Source: Euclidia mi (Eukaryota; Arthropoda; Insecta; Lepidoptera; Erebidae). Taken from it: a DNA stretch of 64,000 nt. Below are positions 11,490 through 23,093 of the stretch, piece after piece. Under the pieces are notes generated by a model, which was not told the DNA's origin, made no database searches, and saw only the letters and a list, made by a program, of their open reading frames with translations. The stretch lies in NCBI GenBank assembly GCA_944739405.2, contig OX123182.2, positions 69,815,183-69,879,182 on the forward strand, given 5' to 3'. The first letter of the stretch is position 1, and each line of letters opens with the position of its first letter. The position numbers and the translations under genes are program-made.

Positions 11490-12480
11490 AAATATATACA
11501 TAGGAGTTTAAAATATATACAATAAATATATACATAATGTTCAGTCATGTTTATAACATTCTTACTATTTGTTACGCATACTGCTATCAATGTTCCTAGC
11601 GTTTACAACACGTCTTTTTTAAATTTGGATGTCTACCTGTGGACAGCGTTGTGGGTTACATTATGACCACAACATACAATTGTTAAACTAGTTGTAAGTC
11701 TTTATAATGTATCTGTTTGCTGTTCCTCAAAAAAAAAAGTTATAAACAAATATACTACAATATTTATAAGATAAGTTGGGACTCCCAAAGCTTGGCGACG
11801 TCCTAAATCCTGGTGATTGACATTACATTGACATAATCCTTGTATATCTAGAATACGACACAATAAAGAAACGAGGATCAATCGCCTGACGCCTGCTTCA
11901 ACACTAATTGGTAGCAAACATTCAACATTGAACTGTCTCAACAACATCTCGATCGTCGAGAGATATGGCCATTATGTAACAAGCTTACCTACCCTACCTA
12001 TTTAGCTTGAAAATAATCTCACAGCTGCATCAAAAAATATAACTTAAGCTATCGCCAAGAAACCATTACCTGCAATGGTGCATTTGTGATATATATTCTA
12101 CTATCATCCAATAAATTTAAACGAGAATATGCGTATTCACCATTAAGTGTGATTGAAAGGCCCATAATTCAAACAGGGTACATAATCGATGTTTGGAAGC
12201 TACATGGAAACGACATTTTACCCGTTTCTTACGCCGAACAATTAAGTTCTTAATAAGATTAGATACGGCATTTAGAAAAAAAATTAAGTAGGTAAATTTA
12301 GCAATATTTTAGCTATACATACGGTCATCTCAGAAATCATGTTACTTTGGCAAAAATGTTATCACATTTCAAATTGAACAAAAACACATATTGTTGTTTT
12401 CCTAAAACTTCTGTTTGCCAGTAACCAGCAACACGGAAAACATTCACTTTTTACACGTGTTACGTGTTACTTATACAGAA
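11490..12480. other. No feature recognised
   Basis: AT-rich sequence. The open frames in it have no recognisable domain and no TE signature that I can name. Confidence 0.4.
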
Positions 12481-12673
12481 CTAGAGGATGCCAGCAGCTA
12501 CGCCTGCATTTTTTTTTATTTACCCGTTTTGGTCGATCCCGTGGGAATTTCAGGAAATCCCTTCTTAGTGCACCCCTACGGTCCCCAAGGAACATGCATG
12601 CCAAATTTCAGCTTCCTGCGCCCAATAGTTTCGGCTGTAGCGTGTCTGTCAGTCAGTCAGTAACGCAAGGATT
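12481..12673 (+). repeat. Dispersed repeat, also at 40,886-41,078
   Basis: About 190 bp, from CTAGAGGA(T/C)GCCAGCAGC through TTTACCCGTTTTGG and CCAATAGTTTCGGCTGTAGC to GTCAGTCAGTCAGTAACGC, occur in the same orientation at both places with scattered substitutions. The composition is typical of non-coding ends of lepidopteran dispersed elements. No terminal repeats or tail were seen. Confidence 0.75.
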
Positions 12674-15173
12674 TTATATATTAAGAGATTAGCTAGAGCC
12701 TATTCGCGTTACCATTCCACCGCAAAAATGTTGGTGAATTTTTATTTTTTCTATCAACAAATTAAAGTAAATTCTATTTTCTCGAAATATTTATCGTTCA
12801 AATATGGTACATTATAGTAGGAAGCAACGTATTACATCATGTTAAAGCCATTGTATTCGCTTCCCTTGACTTCTGATTAAAAATACTACTGTCAGTAATA
12901 AATAAGCCGTGCCAATATTTTGTTGCGAGTGTAGCGCACGTACAGAGTGATAATGTGTTGCGTGTTCTGCCAATCTGCGTTAGCTAGTTATGGCGCTGTT
13001 AAGGTAAATTATCACACCTGAGCCATATCGGCGTCCACATTTACTCGCGCCTTATAGAAATAGTTTCAAAGAATTGACGACCAATATTCCCAATTAGCCG
13101 CACATTCATTCTGGGACATGCGTGAGTATGTGAACCTGTATAAACATTCTAAGCCGCTGTCATTATTCACATTTCCCTTTGACGCACTGTTCTTCAAGTT
13201 CGCAACGCCGTGTGAGAGGGATTAAGTGCCGCCCGTCTACAGCTGCGTCCTGTCGGATAAACATAATTTACTAACGACATCTGCCAACACTAACTTAATT
13301 ATGTTACAAATTACGTGTACATAATGCTATCGCGGTAGATTTAGTTGACGTAAACAGCCAATCACTGGAGGCACGCGGGAAAGGGATTGGTTTCCGTCGA
13401 TTATTGTACGAGACAGGTACAATGGCTACGCTCGTCGGATTCAGGCATCTCTAAAAGAACGAGGTAAGCATTGATCCTCTCCGTCCGGCAGAGATTTATA
13501 TCCGTACACTGGACTAATCCGCTGACGATGGGATTGCGAAGGACACCTGCTGCTCAACAAATAGAAACTGTTCTCGAAGTATTTTTTCCGACTTGAACTA
13601 AGCTTGATACACACACGTCTGAGTAGAAACGTAGTGTTCATTTTATTGCGCGACTCTAAGTTTGTATCGCGTAGAAGAAGCACGCACAATGGGTTTAGAA
13701 CCAGGTGTGGAAACTAGTGGCGATATAAAACACACGACACTACCTGCAATAGGTACATACAGCAGCTATGGTGAAGTAAAAAAATGTTTGTCGTATGTGT
13801 TATTTGACGTTCATTTAATGGACTGAAAGCTTTGAATATAAGTACCGAAAATTATTGTAATGTTCTGTGAACAGTACTACGTATTACGATCTGATCTTTG
13901 TTAATGCAAACAAATATTCTTTTCCATTTCCTTTTAGTAGTGTCCTTTATGTTTGTTGATTTTTCCTCATAAAATCTTATTCCAAATATAGCGTTTCAGC
14001 ACGATAAAAGGTTTTGTTCAGCCTTAATATATTACGAGCTAACTTGATTAAGTAAAACAAACCAAAAGAACAAACTTGTGTTTGTACCTGACAGAAGCGG
14101 AACAAGGCTGGAACATGTAAAACAACTGTCATTAATATTAACAGGTGCAGTAATAGTTTTTAAAGTTTTGCACTTAAATTTAATTGCCTTTTAACAAGGT
14201 TTGTAAAAGGTTCGCTCTGCAGGCAAACTGGGCAAATCTACACAAGAATATCTTTGTTAAAATAGGATAGGAAGATTTAGATTAAGTAATGTTTGCTTTT
14301 GTAGGATTCTGATGATCGGTGGAGTTTACTGACTGAGATTTGGCGGGACATAGGAAATTGCCGAAAATACGAATCAAACACCAGTGAGCTTCTTTGGTAC
14401 TTGCTACAGTTATCATATAGATTGTTAGGTAAAGCCTTGTCGCACGTTGCAGTCAGCAGTAAATGTCCTCAAAGAGCAAACTTATAGCACTGATTTGAAT
14501 GGAAAATTGAACTGAGCTCTAAAGCGAATCTTTAATTACAGAATCATAATATTATTTCTATGTGCCATGTATTTAACATTTAATTCTGACTACACGTTTC
14601 GTGTACGTAAAACTGTAGAGGTAATTCATTTACCGTTTTATTTCGTATAAACTCGCTAATTTGACTCTGCGTATTTTCCAGAATCACGTTAAAAGCAATT
14701 TGCTCTGTATTTAAGTAAATTTACTTTACATTTCTTTCATTGTACCTTCAATTTGAATCAAATAAATTGGGCTATTCCAATCACATTAATGCACTTCACT
14801 ATACAAATTGCTTAAAGTGTAGTACCTAACCTCCAAACTGTTTTGTCGCACGCGAAGCGATAGATACCACATTCTATCAAAATTTTAATGTTGTTTTACA
14901 TATTACATATACCAATATGTAACTGTGTATTTTAATAGACAAAAATAATAATTCTTTAGCATAAATGTGGTACAATAATTGGTGAATTATATTTTCCCTA
15001 ACCAGAATTAATCCATATTATTAGGTGGAACAAGCTACCGCCGCGGCTTGCGTATGGTGGTAAAAGTAATATCTATTTTACTTTCCTTAGATAGCAACTA
15101 CGTGTTTGTTGTTTACATCTTGTTTGCAAACAGACTGTTACGACTTCATTTTGTTGCTGTCTGAGTCTTTTTA
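12674..15173. other. Single-copy-looking sequence, no gene recognised
   Basis: Within the window this is one of the few long stretches with no internal repeats. About 13,200-13,460 is less AT-rich, with a CCAAT motif (13,356), an inverted CCAAT (13,386) and AACGAG/GTAAGC resembling a splice donor near 13,460. That could mark a host promoter and non-coding first exon, but no coding frame supports it. The rest shows nothing that I can name. Confidence 0.35.
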
Positions 15174-15703
15174 GGGTTCCGTACCTCGAAATGAAAAAAC
15201 GGAACCCTTATAGGATCACTTTGTTGTCCATCCGTCTGTCAAGACCCTTTTTCTCAGAAACGCGTGAAGGTATCAAACTGAAATTTATTTCAAATAGTCA
15301 AGTCTGCTGCCCCATGAAGCTGTGAAAAAATTAAACTTCTAAACCAACACAATCAAAAGATAGAGCCGTTTATGCTTCAAATTTCCGCAATTTTCGAAAC
15401 TCGCAAGGGAATCAAAACCTACAGGGTACTTCCCGTAAACTCAGATTCTTGAAATTTGGTACGAACCAACCTCTTATAACACAGATAAAGGAAAAATTGT
15501 AAAAACCGCAAATTTTTAGTTAATCATATAATAAAAATAATTATAATAATATTAAAGTTACTAGCGCTTTCCTTATGAACGCGTAGAGGTATTAAATTGA
15601 CATTATATCAAATACTCGAGTCTATAATATCCTATAGCTTTAACAAAATCAAACTTCTAAGCCAACGCAATCAAAAGATACAGCTGTTTATGCCGCAAAT
15701 TGA

Positions 15704-15972
15704 CGACATGACCGGTTGGCGTAGCGGGAGTGTAGGTAAGCGTCGGAGGTTGCGGGTTACATTCCCGCTCAAGTCAAACATTTGTGTGCGTGAACATGGA
15801 TATTTGTCTTGGTCTGGGTGTTTCTATGTATAATATGTATGTATTTACAAAAAAAGTACTTATATAATTATGTATGTTTATCCATTACTTAGTACCCATA
15901 GTACAAGCTTTGCTTAGATTGGGACTAGATGGTGATGTGTGTAAGTAGTAGAATATTATTATATTATTATTA
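15704..15972 (+). mobile_element. tRNA-derived SINE with ATT tail (S4)
   Basis: The head GGTTGGCGTAGCGGGAGTG and a B-box-like GGGTTACATTCCCGCTC are tRNA-like. The body has TTGGTCTGGGTGTTTCTATG and ACAAGCTTTGCTTAGATTGG, ending in a TATT/ATT run. The whole matches a common lepidopteran SINE type. It sits inside the tandem-repeat element and abuts the next SINE. Confidence 0.78.
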
Positions 15973-15975
15973 AAT

Positions 15976-16212
15976 GCCGTGTGGTGGCGGATTAAGAATA
16001 CGGAATGTCACCACCCCATATCATCCCATGGGTGTCGTAAGAGCCGACAGAGGGAGCATATTGCAGAGAACAGCACTGTAAAGGAAGGAAAACTTGATAC
16101 AAACCCTATACCAACCCGTTTGGTCAGCGTGGTATAGTAGGCCAATGCCTCCTTTCAAAGGAGAGGCCTAGTCCAGCAGTGAACTGTTAAAGGCTGATGA
16201 TGATGATGATTA
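15976..16212 (+). mobile_element. SINE, GATGAT-tailed family (S1)
   Basis: The fullest of the three S1 copies: CCGTGTGGTGGCGGATTAAG head, GGGTGTCGTAAGAGCCGAC, ACCAACCCGTTTGGTCAGCG, AGGCCTAGTCCAGCAGTG and a GATGATGATGAT tail. It apparently inserted into the 3' tail of the S4 SINE. Confidence 0.85.
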
Positions 16213-17806
16213 TTAAATTCTCGCAAATTTTCGAAACTCACAAGGGAATCGAAACCTATAGGGTACTTCCCGTGAATTTAGAATCTTGAAATATCGTACT
16301 AGACAACTTCTTTTAGCACAAATTAAGGAAAAATTTCCAAAAATGTTAATTTTTGGTGACATCATACCTATAATAAAAACATTTTTAAATAATTTAAAGT
16401 TACTAGCTGTTTCCTCGTGAACGCGTAGAGTTATTAAATTGAAATTCATATCAAATACTAAGTTCTATAACACCGTAAAGCTCTAATAAAATCAAACTTC
16501 TATGTCAACGCAATCAACAAAAACAGTCATTTAAGCATATTTTCAAACTCGCAACTACTCGCAAGGGAATCAAAACCTACAGGGTACTTCACTGGAACTC
16601 AGAATCTTGAAATTTGGCACGAAGCAACGTCTTACAGCACAGATAAAGAAAAAATTGCAAAAAAAAGTAAATTTTTAGTTACATCATATAACTAAAATAC
16701 TTTTAATAATTCTAAAGGTGTTCCTCATGAACCCGTAGAGATATAAAATTGAAATTCATATCAAATGTTCAAATCAAAACTAAAGGGTACTTCCAGTAAA
16801 TCTAGAATCTTGAAATTTGGCATAAAGCAATGTTTTATATCACATTGGATAAATTTCGAAATCCTTAAATTTTTATTTACATCACATATTTTTTTAAATA
16901 ATTATTATACAGGGTGGCGCTTGCATAGCGGCACTCTTTGAACAAAGGCATAGCTTACAACATTCTTAAGCCTTGTACCAAAAATCAATTAAATCGGTGC
17001 AGTAGTTTGGCCACAATATCGATTTTAAGTTCCGCAATTTTTGCACACGCTTTGAGTTCCATACAGCTGATACAAAACGGTCAACGACCCTACATTGCGC
17101 GCCGCGACTCGCTAGGTACTACTCATTACGTGACGCCTCGACGTCATCCGAAGCTAGGCTCAGCGCAGACAGAACGGAGCGCAGCGGAGGGGATTTTATC
17201 AACGCACTTGAAAATAAACTTTTATGTTTTTACAATAAAGTTCATAAATGCTTGAACCTGATAAAAAATATTCGCGCGTCTTCGAAGATACGCGGAAATC
17301 CCCGCGCAAAGTCGAGTCGGCGCCCACGTCGTACGCGTATTTTCAGGGTTTAACGAACTTTCGCGACAAAATATTTACTGTAGAGTGGTAACCCAGAACG
17401 TTTTACTCACGCAGGCTCAGAGGTCGCGCGCAATTTTGAGCAAACGCAATCCGTAAAGAAAATGCCCGAGACCGCGCGGGGATTATTCTTCTCTGTCTGC
17501 GTTGACCCTTCGACGACTTAGGACGATGACGTCTTCGTGCAACGTCGCTTCGCCTCAAAGGTACCTACCTAAGACTCGTCGTTGTAGGTTTTTGCACCCA
17601 AGTTAATGCGTAACATTTTTAACAGAACAAAACTTTTGAAACTTCCTAATTACCTTTTCAATAAAGTTACATAATAATAAAATGGATCGGTTCCGCAAGC
17701 TCGAAAAAATCTGATTAGGTATGCACAGTAAATGCACTACGTGTGACAAGGACAAACATAGTCGAGCCAAATAGAGTTGCCCAATTATGAACAAAATATT
17801 GTCAAT

Positions 17807-18090
17807 AGTATCGATAAAAAATACGCACCGTAAAAGTTTTTTGTTTATTGTATCGACATTGGTTGTATTTAACGTTAATGTAATCGTCTTATCAATGATA
17901 GTATCGATAAAAAATACCTACGCATCGTAAAAGTTTGTTGTTTATTGTATCGACGTTGTTTGTTTTTAACTTTAATGTAATCGTCTTATCAATGATAGTA
18001 TCGATAAAAAATCCTACGCACCGTAAAAGTTTGTTGTTTATTGTATCGACATTGTTTGTATTTAACGTTAATGTAATCGTCTTATCAATG
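17807..18090 (+). repeat. Tandem repeat, three units of 93-97 bp
   Basis: Units start at 17,807, 17,900 and 17,997, each beginning AGTATCGATAAAAAAT and containing CGTAAAAGTTT, TTTATTGTATCGAC and GTAATCGTCTTATCAATGA. The units are highly similar, pointing to recent tandem duplication. The short open frame across it is a by-product. Confidence 0.85.
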
Positions 18091-18755
18091 ACTTACGTTC
18101 GAAAATTTCAAATAAAGACGACGTTTTTTTGTAGGTAAACAACGATAGCAATGTAAAGATATTCAATTATTTAATCATTTGAAATAAGTTAATAATTATT
18201 GACTATTTTAGCTCTTTCCGTATGGTATTTTTAAATGGTCTAATGGGTTCAACAATCTACTTAAGAATTATAATAACTATGTACTAAAACTACTGAACTA
18301 ATTGAAGTATATGCATAGTATTTCATAAACTTGTTTAACTGTGTCGTATTAGCAACACAATTAAGCAATAGCATTATTGTTAATACAAGTAAGAATGCAT
18401 AGTTCGTTGTATAAAAACATTTTGTGTTATTTTGTTGTTAACGTATTAACGTGTCAAAAATATCGACATTCATAGTACCTATTGCGCATCACTATTTCTT
18501 ATCCTAGACATGTCGGCGCCAGCGGCGCATCAGTGATCGGTGACTCATCAAAGGTTTGTTTGTTTAGTGCCGCAAAAACAGTCGATCAGATTGCGCGCGC
18601 GCTTAGACAGTTGTTTTTGGTATTGAATTGTGTGATTGTATTTAGTTGTGTTATTTAATTGTGTTGTTGTTTAGTGAACTTTATCATTCGTCATTTTTCC
18701 ATTATTTGTGTTAATAATGACAAACTTTATGTCGTCCGAATATGCGGATATGATT

Positions 18756-19020
18756 GTGTAATGTGGGTTCTTGTTGTGAAAAAGACACCAGTGCTTTCCT
18801 AATTACTGAACTTTCATTAGAGTGATTTGTAGAATTACTGAAATAGGTAATTCGTGATAACAATGGCGGCCATTTTGAGAATTTGAAAATTTTGTGCTAC
18901 CTTTTACGAGGGTTTGTGTTAAGTGGGTTTTTGTTGATATGAAAAAGACACCAGTGCTTGCCCAATGAGTGACCAAACATTGGAGTGATGTGTAGAATTA
19001 CTGAAATAGGTAATTCGTCA
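18756..19020 (+). repeat. Partial tandem duplication, unit about 160 bp
   Basis: Two copies, from 18,756 and from 18,916, share GAAAAAGACACCAGTGCTT and GTAGAATTACTGAAATAGG with moderate divergence. They lie inside the inverted-repeat element near its right end. Confidence 0.75.
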
Positions 19021-19589
19021 ATAAATTTGAACTACCTCCGTGGCATCGTCTGCCGCATAGCACACGTAGCCGATCTTACAAAGGTCAGTAACCTAATGTC
19101 ATATTGGTCTACAAATGGAGTATCGTTTTGCTACTCATATTTTATTTGTTTGAAAATTTTATTATTTTATTTTGGCCCCATGACATTTTTTGTTGATATA
19201 AAACATTTTATAGGCATCAATGCTACGTCCTATTTAAATCAATGCCCCTATGCAAGCGCCACCCTGTATATACCTAGAGGTTTGTATGGAACCCTCGGTG
19301 CGCGAGTTTGACTCGCACTTGACCGGTTTTTATTGTTACGAACGCAACAATTCTTACCATTCACCTTAATTATGTATTTCGTCTGAGCTTTTGGGGGCTT
19401 TGAGGAAAACAGCAATTTGTACCCGCCATAGTAGATGCTGTGACCCAATACTGTGATCATTAAAAGATCTTCAAAACTTAATGCACAAAACAACGAAATA
19501 AGTATAGAGGAACCTTTCCCTGTTGCCAAACATTATCTAATGCAATAAAATCTTCAAGACATAATTTAAAGTTTACCTCATTGAATTAA

Positions 19590-21235
19590 CGTTACCTAGT
19601 GGTAAAACCACGCTACATAAAGCTGCTAAAGTGTATTTATAAGGCTGGCGGTAAAGAAGTAATTTCTAATTACAGGCCTATTTCAATACTTTCGGCTTTT
19701 GCAAAATTATTTGAAGCTTTAGTATACCCTTATTTGAAAAATGATACACGACATATCTTTGTTAACAAACAGCATGGTTTCATAGAAGCTCGATCGACAA
19801 ATACAAATCTCGTAGCGTATCATAATGAGCTTACGAATGCAGTTGACGCAGGTATTCAAGTGAGCTCGGTTTATATGGATTTTACTAAGGCGTTCGATAG
19901 AGTTTGCCACGAAGTGCTAATAAAAAAGTTGGATTCATATGATGTGTGCGGTACCCTCTTGAAGTGGTTTCAGTCATATTTATCCAACAGAAAGCAATAT
20001 GTTGTAGTTAAGGGGTTTCATTCCAAAACATATACATCTACTTCCGGCGTTCCGCAAGGTTTCCATTTGGGACCCTGGCTCTTTAATTTATTTATTAATT
20101 ACATAGTCTCTTCCATCAAATTTTGTAGCGTTTATCTATTTGCGGACGATTTGAAAATATGTAAAACTATAAGAGATTCACTGGACTGTGATTTTCTACA
20201 AAAGGACCTTGATTCCATAAGTGAGTGGTGTGCTTTGAACAAAATATCCTTAAATATTAATAAATTCTTTACCGTCACGTTCACCCGCAACCACAATGTA
20301 ATTAAAACACAATACCGAATCAATGGTACCATACTTGAGGACAAAACAGTGTTGAGGGATTTGGGAGTCCTTTTCGACTCCAAATTAACTTTTTTACCGC
20401 AAATTGACAATATTATTAACAAATCCTCTAAAATGCTCGGCTTCGTCATACGCAATGGTAAACTTTTTCGCAAAACAGGCACTAAAATTGTATTATACAA
20501 TAGTTATGTACGGAGTCATCTGGAATATTGCTCTGTTGTCTGGTCGCCTCAATACGCCGTGCATCAATTAAGAATAGAGAGAGTCCAAAAGCGATTTCTT
20601 AGGCATCTAGCCTTCTCTTGTAAGTTTCATAAACAACTGGCATCCTATAGTGATAAGCTACGGTACTTTGAAATAGATAGCCTGTCATGTCGTAGACAAG
20701 TTAACGATATGGTTTTTCTCTGCAAACTATTAAGAAGCGATATCGACTGTCCATCCCTCTTGGATTCATTTAAACTACGTGTCCCTCGCCGTGTACCTAG
20801 GCGTGAGTTAGTTAATGTAGGACTTTTACACACGTCATTTGCCAGAACCAATTTAAAGCAATTTTCGCCCGTAAATCGGTTATCCAAAGCATACAATGCC
20901 ATATCGGGTAAAGTTGATATATTTGCGGACAAGCTCTCCACATTTAAAACAACACTACTGAGGTTATTAAGATTAATTTAAGTTTATTATTAAAATTGTC
21001 TAATTGTCTTTTTTTATTTTTTTCTCATTGTGTTTTTCAATTATTTTTTTAGTTACTTAATATTTAATTGTCTGTTATTCTTTTGTATCTATTCGTGAAT
21101 GTTACCTTTTGGTGCTTGTTGTGACACCTTAAAATATTGTGCATTTAGTTTTTATCTTATTAATTCTGTTTTTTATCATTTATTACAATGTAACAACTAC
21201 TGGTTGTCCTAAATAAATAAAATAAATAAAATATC
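19590..21235 (+). mobile_element. CR1/jockey-like LINE, 5'-truncated, open RT frame
   Basis: A frame open from 19,590 to the stop at 20,979-20,981 encodes about 463 residues of reverse transcriptase. Motifs in order, counted from the GTG at 19,599: NYRPISILS (about 25), YMDFTKAFDRV (about 92), SGVPQG (about 150), catalytic LFADDLKI (about 180), LRDLGVLFDSKLTF (about 257) and LEYCSVVWSPQY (about 310). The endonuclease and ORF1 are missing, so it is 5'-truncated and has no proper start codon. SGVPQGFHLGP has Phe where Ser is usual and may be a damaging change. A 3' UTR of about 250 bp ends in AAATAA repeats (21,210-21,235), as in CR1-like elements. The lack of stops suggests recent insertion. 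Confidence 0.88.
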
Positions 21236-22384
21236 AATTCACCCGCGAAATCCTACCTTCTCACAGCTAATCTATACGAAGAAGCAGCAGTCCTAGTGTT
21301 GCGCTTCTTCAAGTATCTATAGGCAAACCTCTCTACACTGTACCCTCTCTCTTTCTCTGTTGGTCCATATGGGAAGGTGAGAGTATTTTATTTCATTTAA
21401 TAATGTTAGTAAGGCTTATACACAAAAGATTGTGTCACTACAATCTTATAAATTGTATCAAAATGTGTCTAATTTGCTAATTACAACCCCTCACATGTAA
21501 GAGAGTAGAGACGGAGAAAAGCAGTTTGTCAGAGGAGATTTAGCATAGACTTCTTCTTCTAAATTCTATAATTGTCAACAATCCAGTGATTCCTGGTAAA
21601 CATTACAGGTGACTAGGCGCTGCGGTTAGTCATTGACCTTTAGACGAAAACCGTAGCCTGCTTGACGAATAAATTTTATAGAAAATAGAATATAGTAAAC
21701 TATGAGTGACTTCAAAATATATCTCGTGATTTCGATTTGCGTAAAACTAACAAATACTACAATTAAATCCTTATATCTATAGTATAATTAAAGATATATG
21801 ACTAACCGATAAACTGAATCTTAGGTAATAGCTAGCAAACGGTGTACGCAACGCGATCATTCGCGCTTCCATTAACAATAATAGTTAGGTAACAAAGGAT
21901 CTTGCTAACATTGGATTACTAGTTCTAGAATTACTATTATAACTGCATGTAACGTCGCGTGAATACATACATAATATAGGTATGAATTCGGACATGCCTG
22001 CAGGTGGTAACAAATAAATTTAAATTTTAGTTGAATCAGTCCACTTATGTGGGCAGAGGGTAGTAATAATTTGAAGAGAGCTTCGAAGATTTAACTTTTT
22101 TTCATTTTAACCCTTTTATTTTTAGGACACAATCTTACAACGCTTTTTACTCAACTCGTGAATCTTGAACAAAGACTTCTCTCTCTTTCGCTTGCTATTC
22201 AGAAACCATAGATAAATTTAAGAAAGAAAACCAATTAAAATTAAAAAACGGACTAAAATTCACATTGCTGGTAATGTTTATGCACTAACTGCTACGCATC
22301 CACTAATATCGCTTCACTCCATTCTACACCGCTACCTGACAATATATTACTCACCGTAGTTCTTATTATCTATTTTTATAATAA
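21236..22384. other. No feature recognised
   Basis: AT-rich sequence. No coding frame, tail or terminal repeat that I can support. Confidence 0.4.
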
Positions 22385-22435
22385 CAGAAGGCAAGTGTGA
22401 GTCTGACCCGCGCACCGAGGGTTCCGTACGCATTT
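22385..22435 (-). repeat. Isolated end of the GGTTCCGTACC element
   Basis: GCGCACCGAGGGTTCCGTAC is the reverse complement of the right end at 19,289-19,315, with a GTGAGTCTGAC flank that also matches. Only about 50 bp remain, in the opposite orientation. Confidence 0.6.
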
Positions 22436-22502
22436 TACCTTATTTAAGGTTGGTGCTAATTACGCTAGTCCTCTAAATCTGTATGACCGCCCATACTATC
22501 TT

Positions 22503-22550
22503 AAATGTAGTCTACTATGTATGTCCATACATACATAGTAGACTCCATTT
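22503..22550. repeat. Palindrome
   Basis: AGTCTACTATGTATG pairs with CATACATAGTAGACT across a few central bases, and the flanking AAATG/CATTT extends the stem. It is probably a tiny foldback element or the remnant of one. Confidence 0.6.
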
Positions 22551-23093
22551 AGACACCCTTAAATTTTCCATTTAAATTCCATTTAAATTTTTGCAAAGAA
22601 GCATACTTTGAAGGTGATAAAATAAGTTAGGATGAATAACAAATAGTTTGTGTATGATTAATCTTTTCCCGGTACTTTCTTGACGGAGTAGTATCCTTTA
22701 GCTCCACCACATACATATTAGTAAACATTAAGCAACTGCTACAAGTGCATTTAATTCGGTATAAAATTCCTTGGAGAACCTAGCGCCGCGTCGCCTCCCG
22801 TACTAAATACCGATATGGGGAAGTCGCTCGATAGTACACTAACGGCTGATATTAGATATCCGATATCCGTATCTCATACCGGCCGTAAAAAATCTAGTAT
22901 TCATAAAATGAAATTCTTTTACCGGCTGGAAATCTTGAATGTATTTTGTAATTTGTATTTCAATTACAGCAAAGCATGTATTTTGCCCAGCCCTGTATGT
23001 ATGTATGTCAAAGAAAAATCTAGGATTCTAAATAAATCTTGCTAAGTTATCAGGGACTGACCAAACATGTCGCATCTAAGCTGTATCCGACAA

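Larger units (their letters stand above)
16908..19267. mobile_element. 2.36-kb terminal-inverted-repeat element, non-autonomous
   Basis: The left end TACAGGGTGGCGCTTGCATA (16,908) and the right end ending in its reverse complement (19,267) form an inverted repeat of about 21 bp that continues for a few bases with one mismatch. Both ends are flanked by TA, so a TA target duplication is likely, as for Tc1/mariner-type elements. It interrupts the tandem-repeat element at 15,174-19,331. No transposase frame is visible. The interior holds a GC-rich part (about 17,090-17,560), a triplicated 95-bp unit and a duplicated 160-bp unit. Confidence 0.75.
15174..19331 (+). mobile_element. Tandem-repeat dispersed element (GGTTCCGTACC ... 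GGTTTTT), nested insertions
   Basis: The left end has a hairpin of GGGTTCCGT and ACGGAACCC (15,174-15,208). The right end, GAACCCTCGGTGCGCGAG to TTGACCGGTTTTT (19,289-19,331), is a conserved end known from lepidopteran repeats. Between them, a unit of roughly 310-330 bp recurs about four times (starts near 15,249, 15,571, 16,405, 16,725), each with ACGCGTAGAG or similar, AAACTTCTA, CTACAGGGTACTTC and CTTGAAAT. Two SINEs (15,704-16,212) and an inverted-repeat element (16,908-19,267) have inserted. No protein is encoded. The transposition mechanism is unknown to me. Confidence 0.7.

Noticed and set aside
13441..13689. 82-codon minus frame near a possible promoter
   Set aside because: No domain or signal peptide and no homologous frame; kept only as a GC-richer region of possible host origin.
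17807..18090. CRISPR-like array (three repeats)
   Set aside because: The repeats are contiguous 93-97-bp units with no unique spacers, in animal nuclear DNA.
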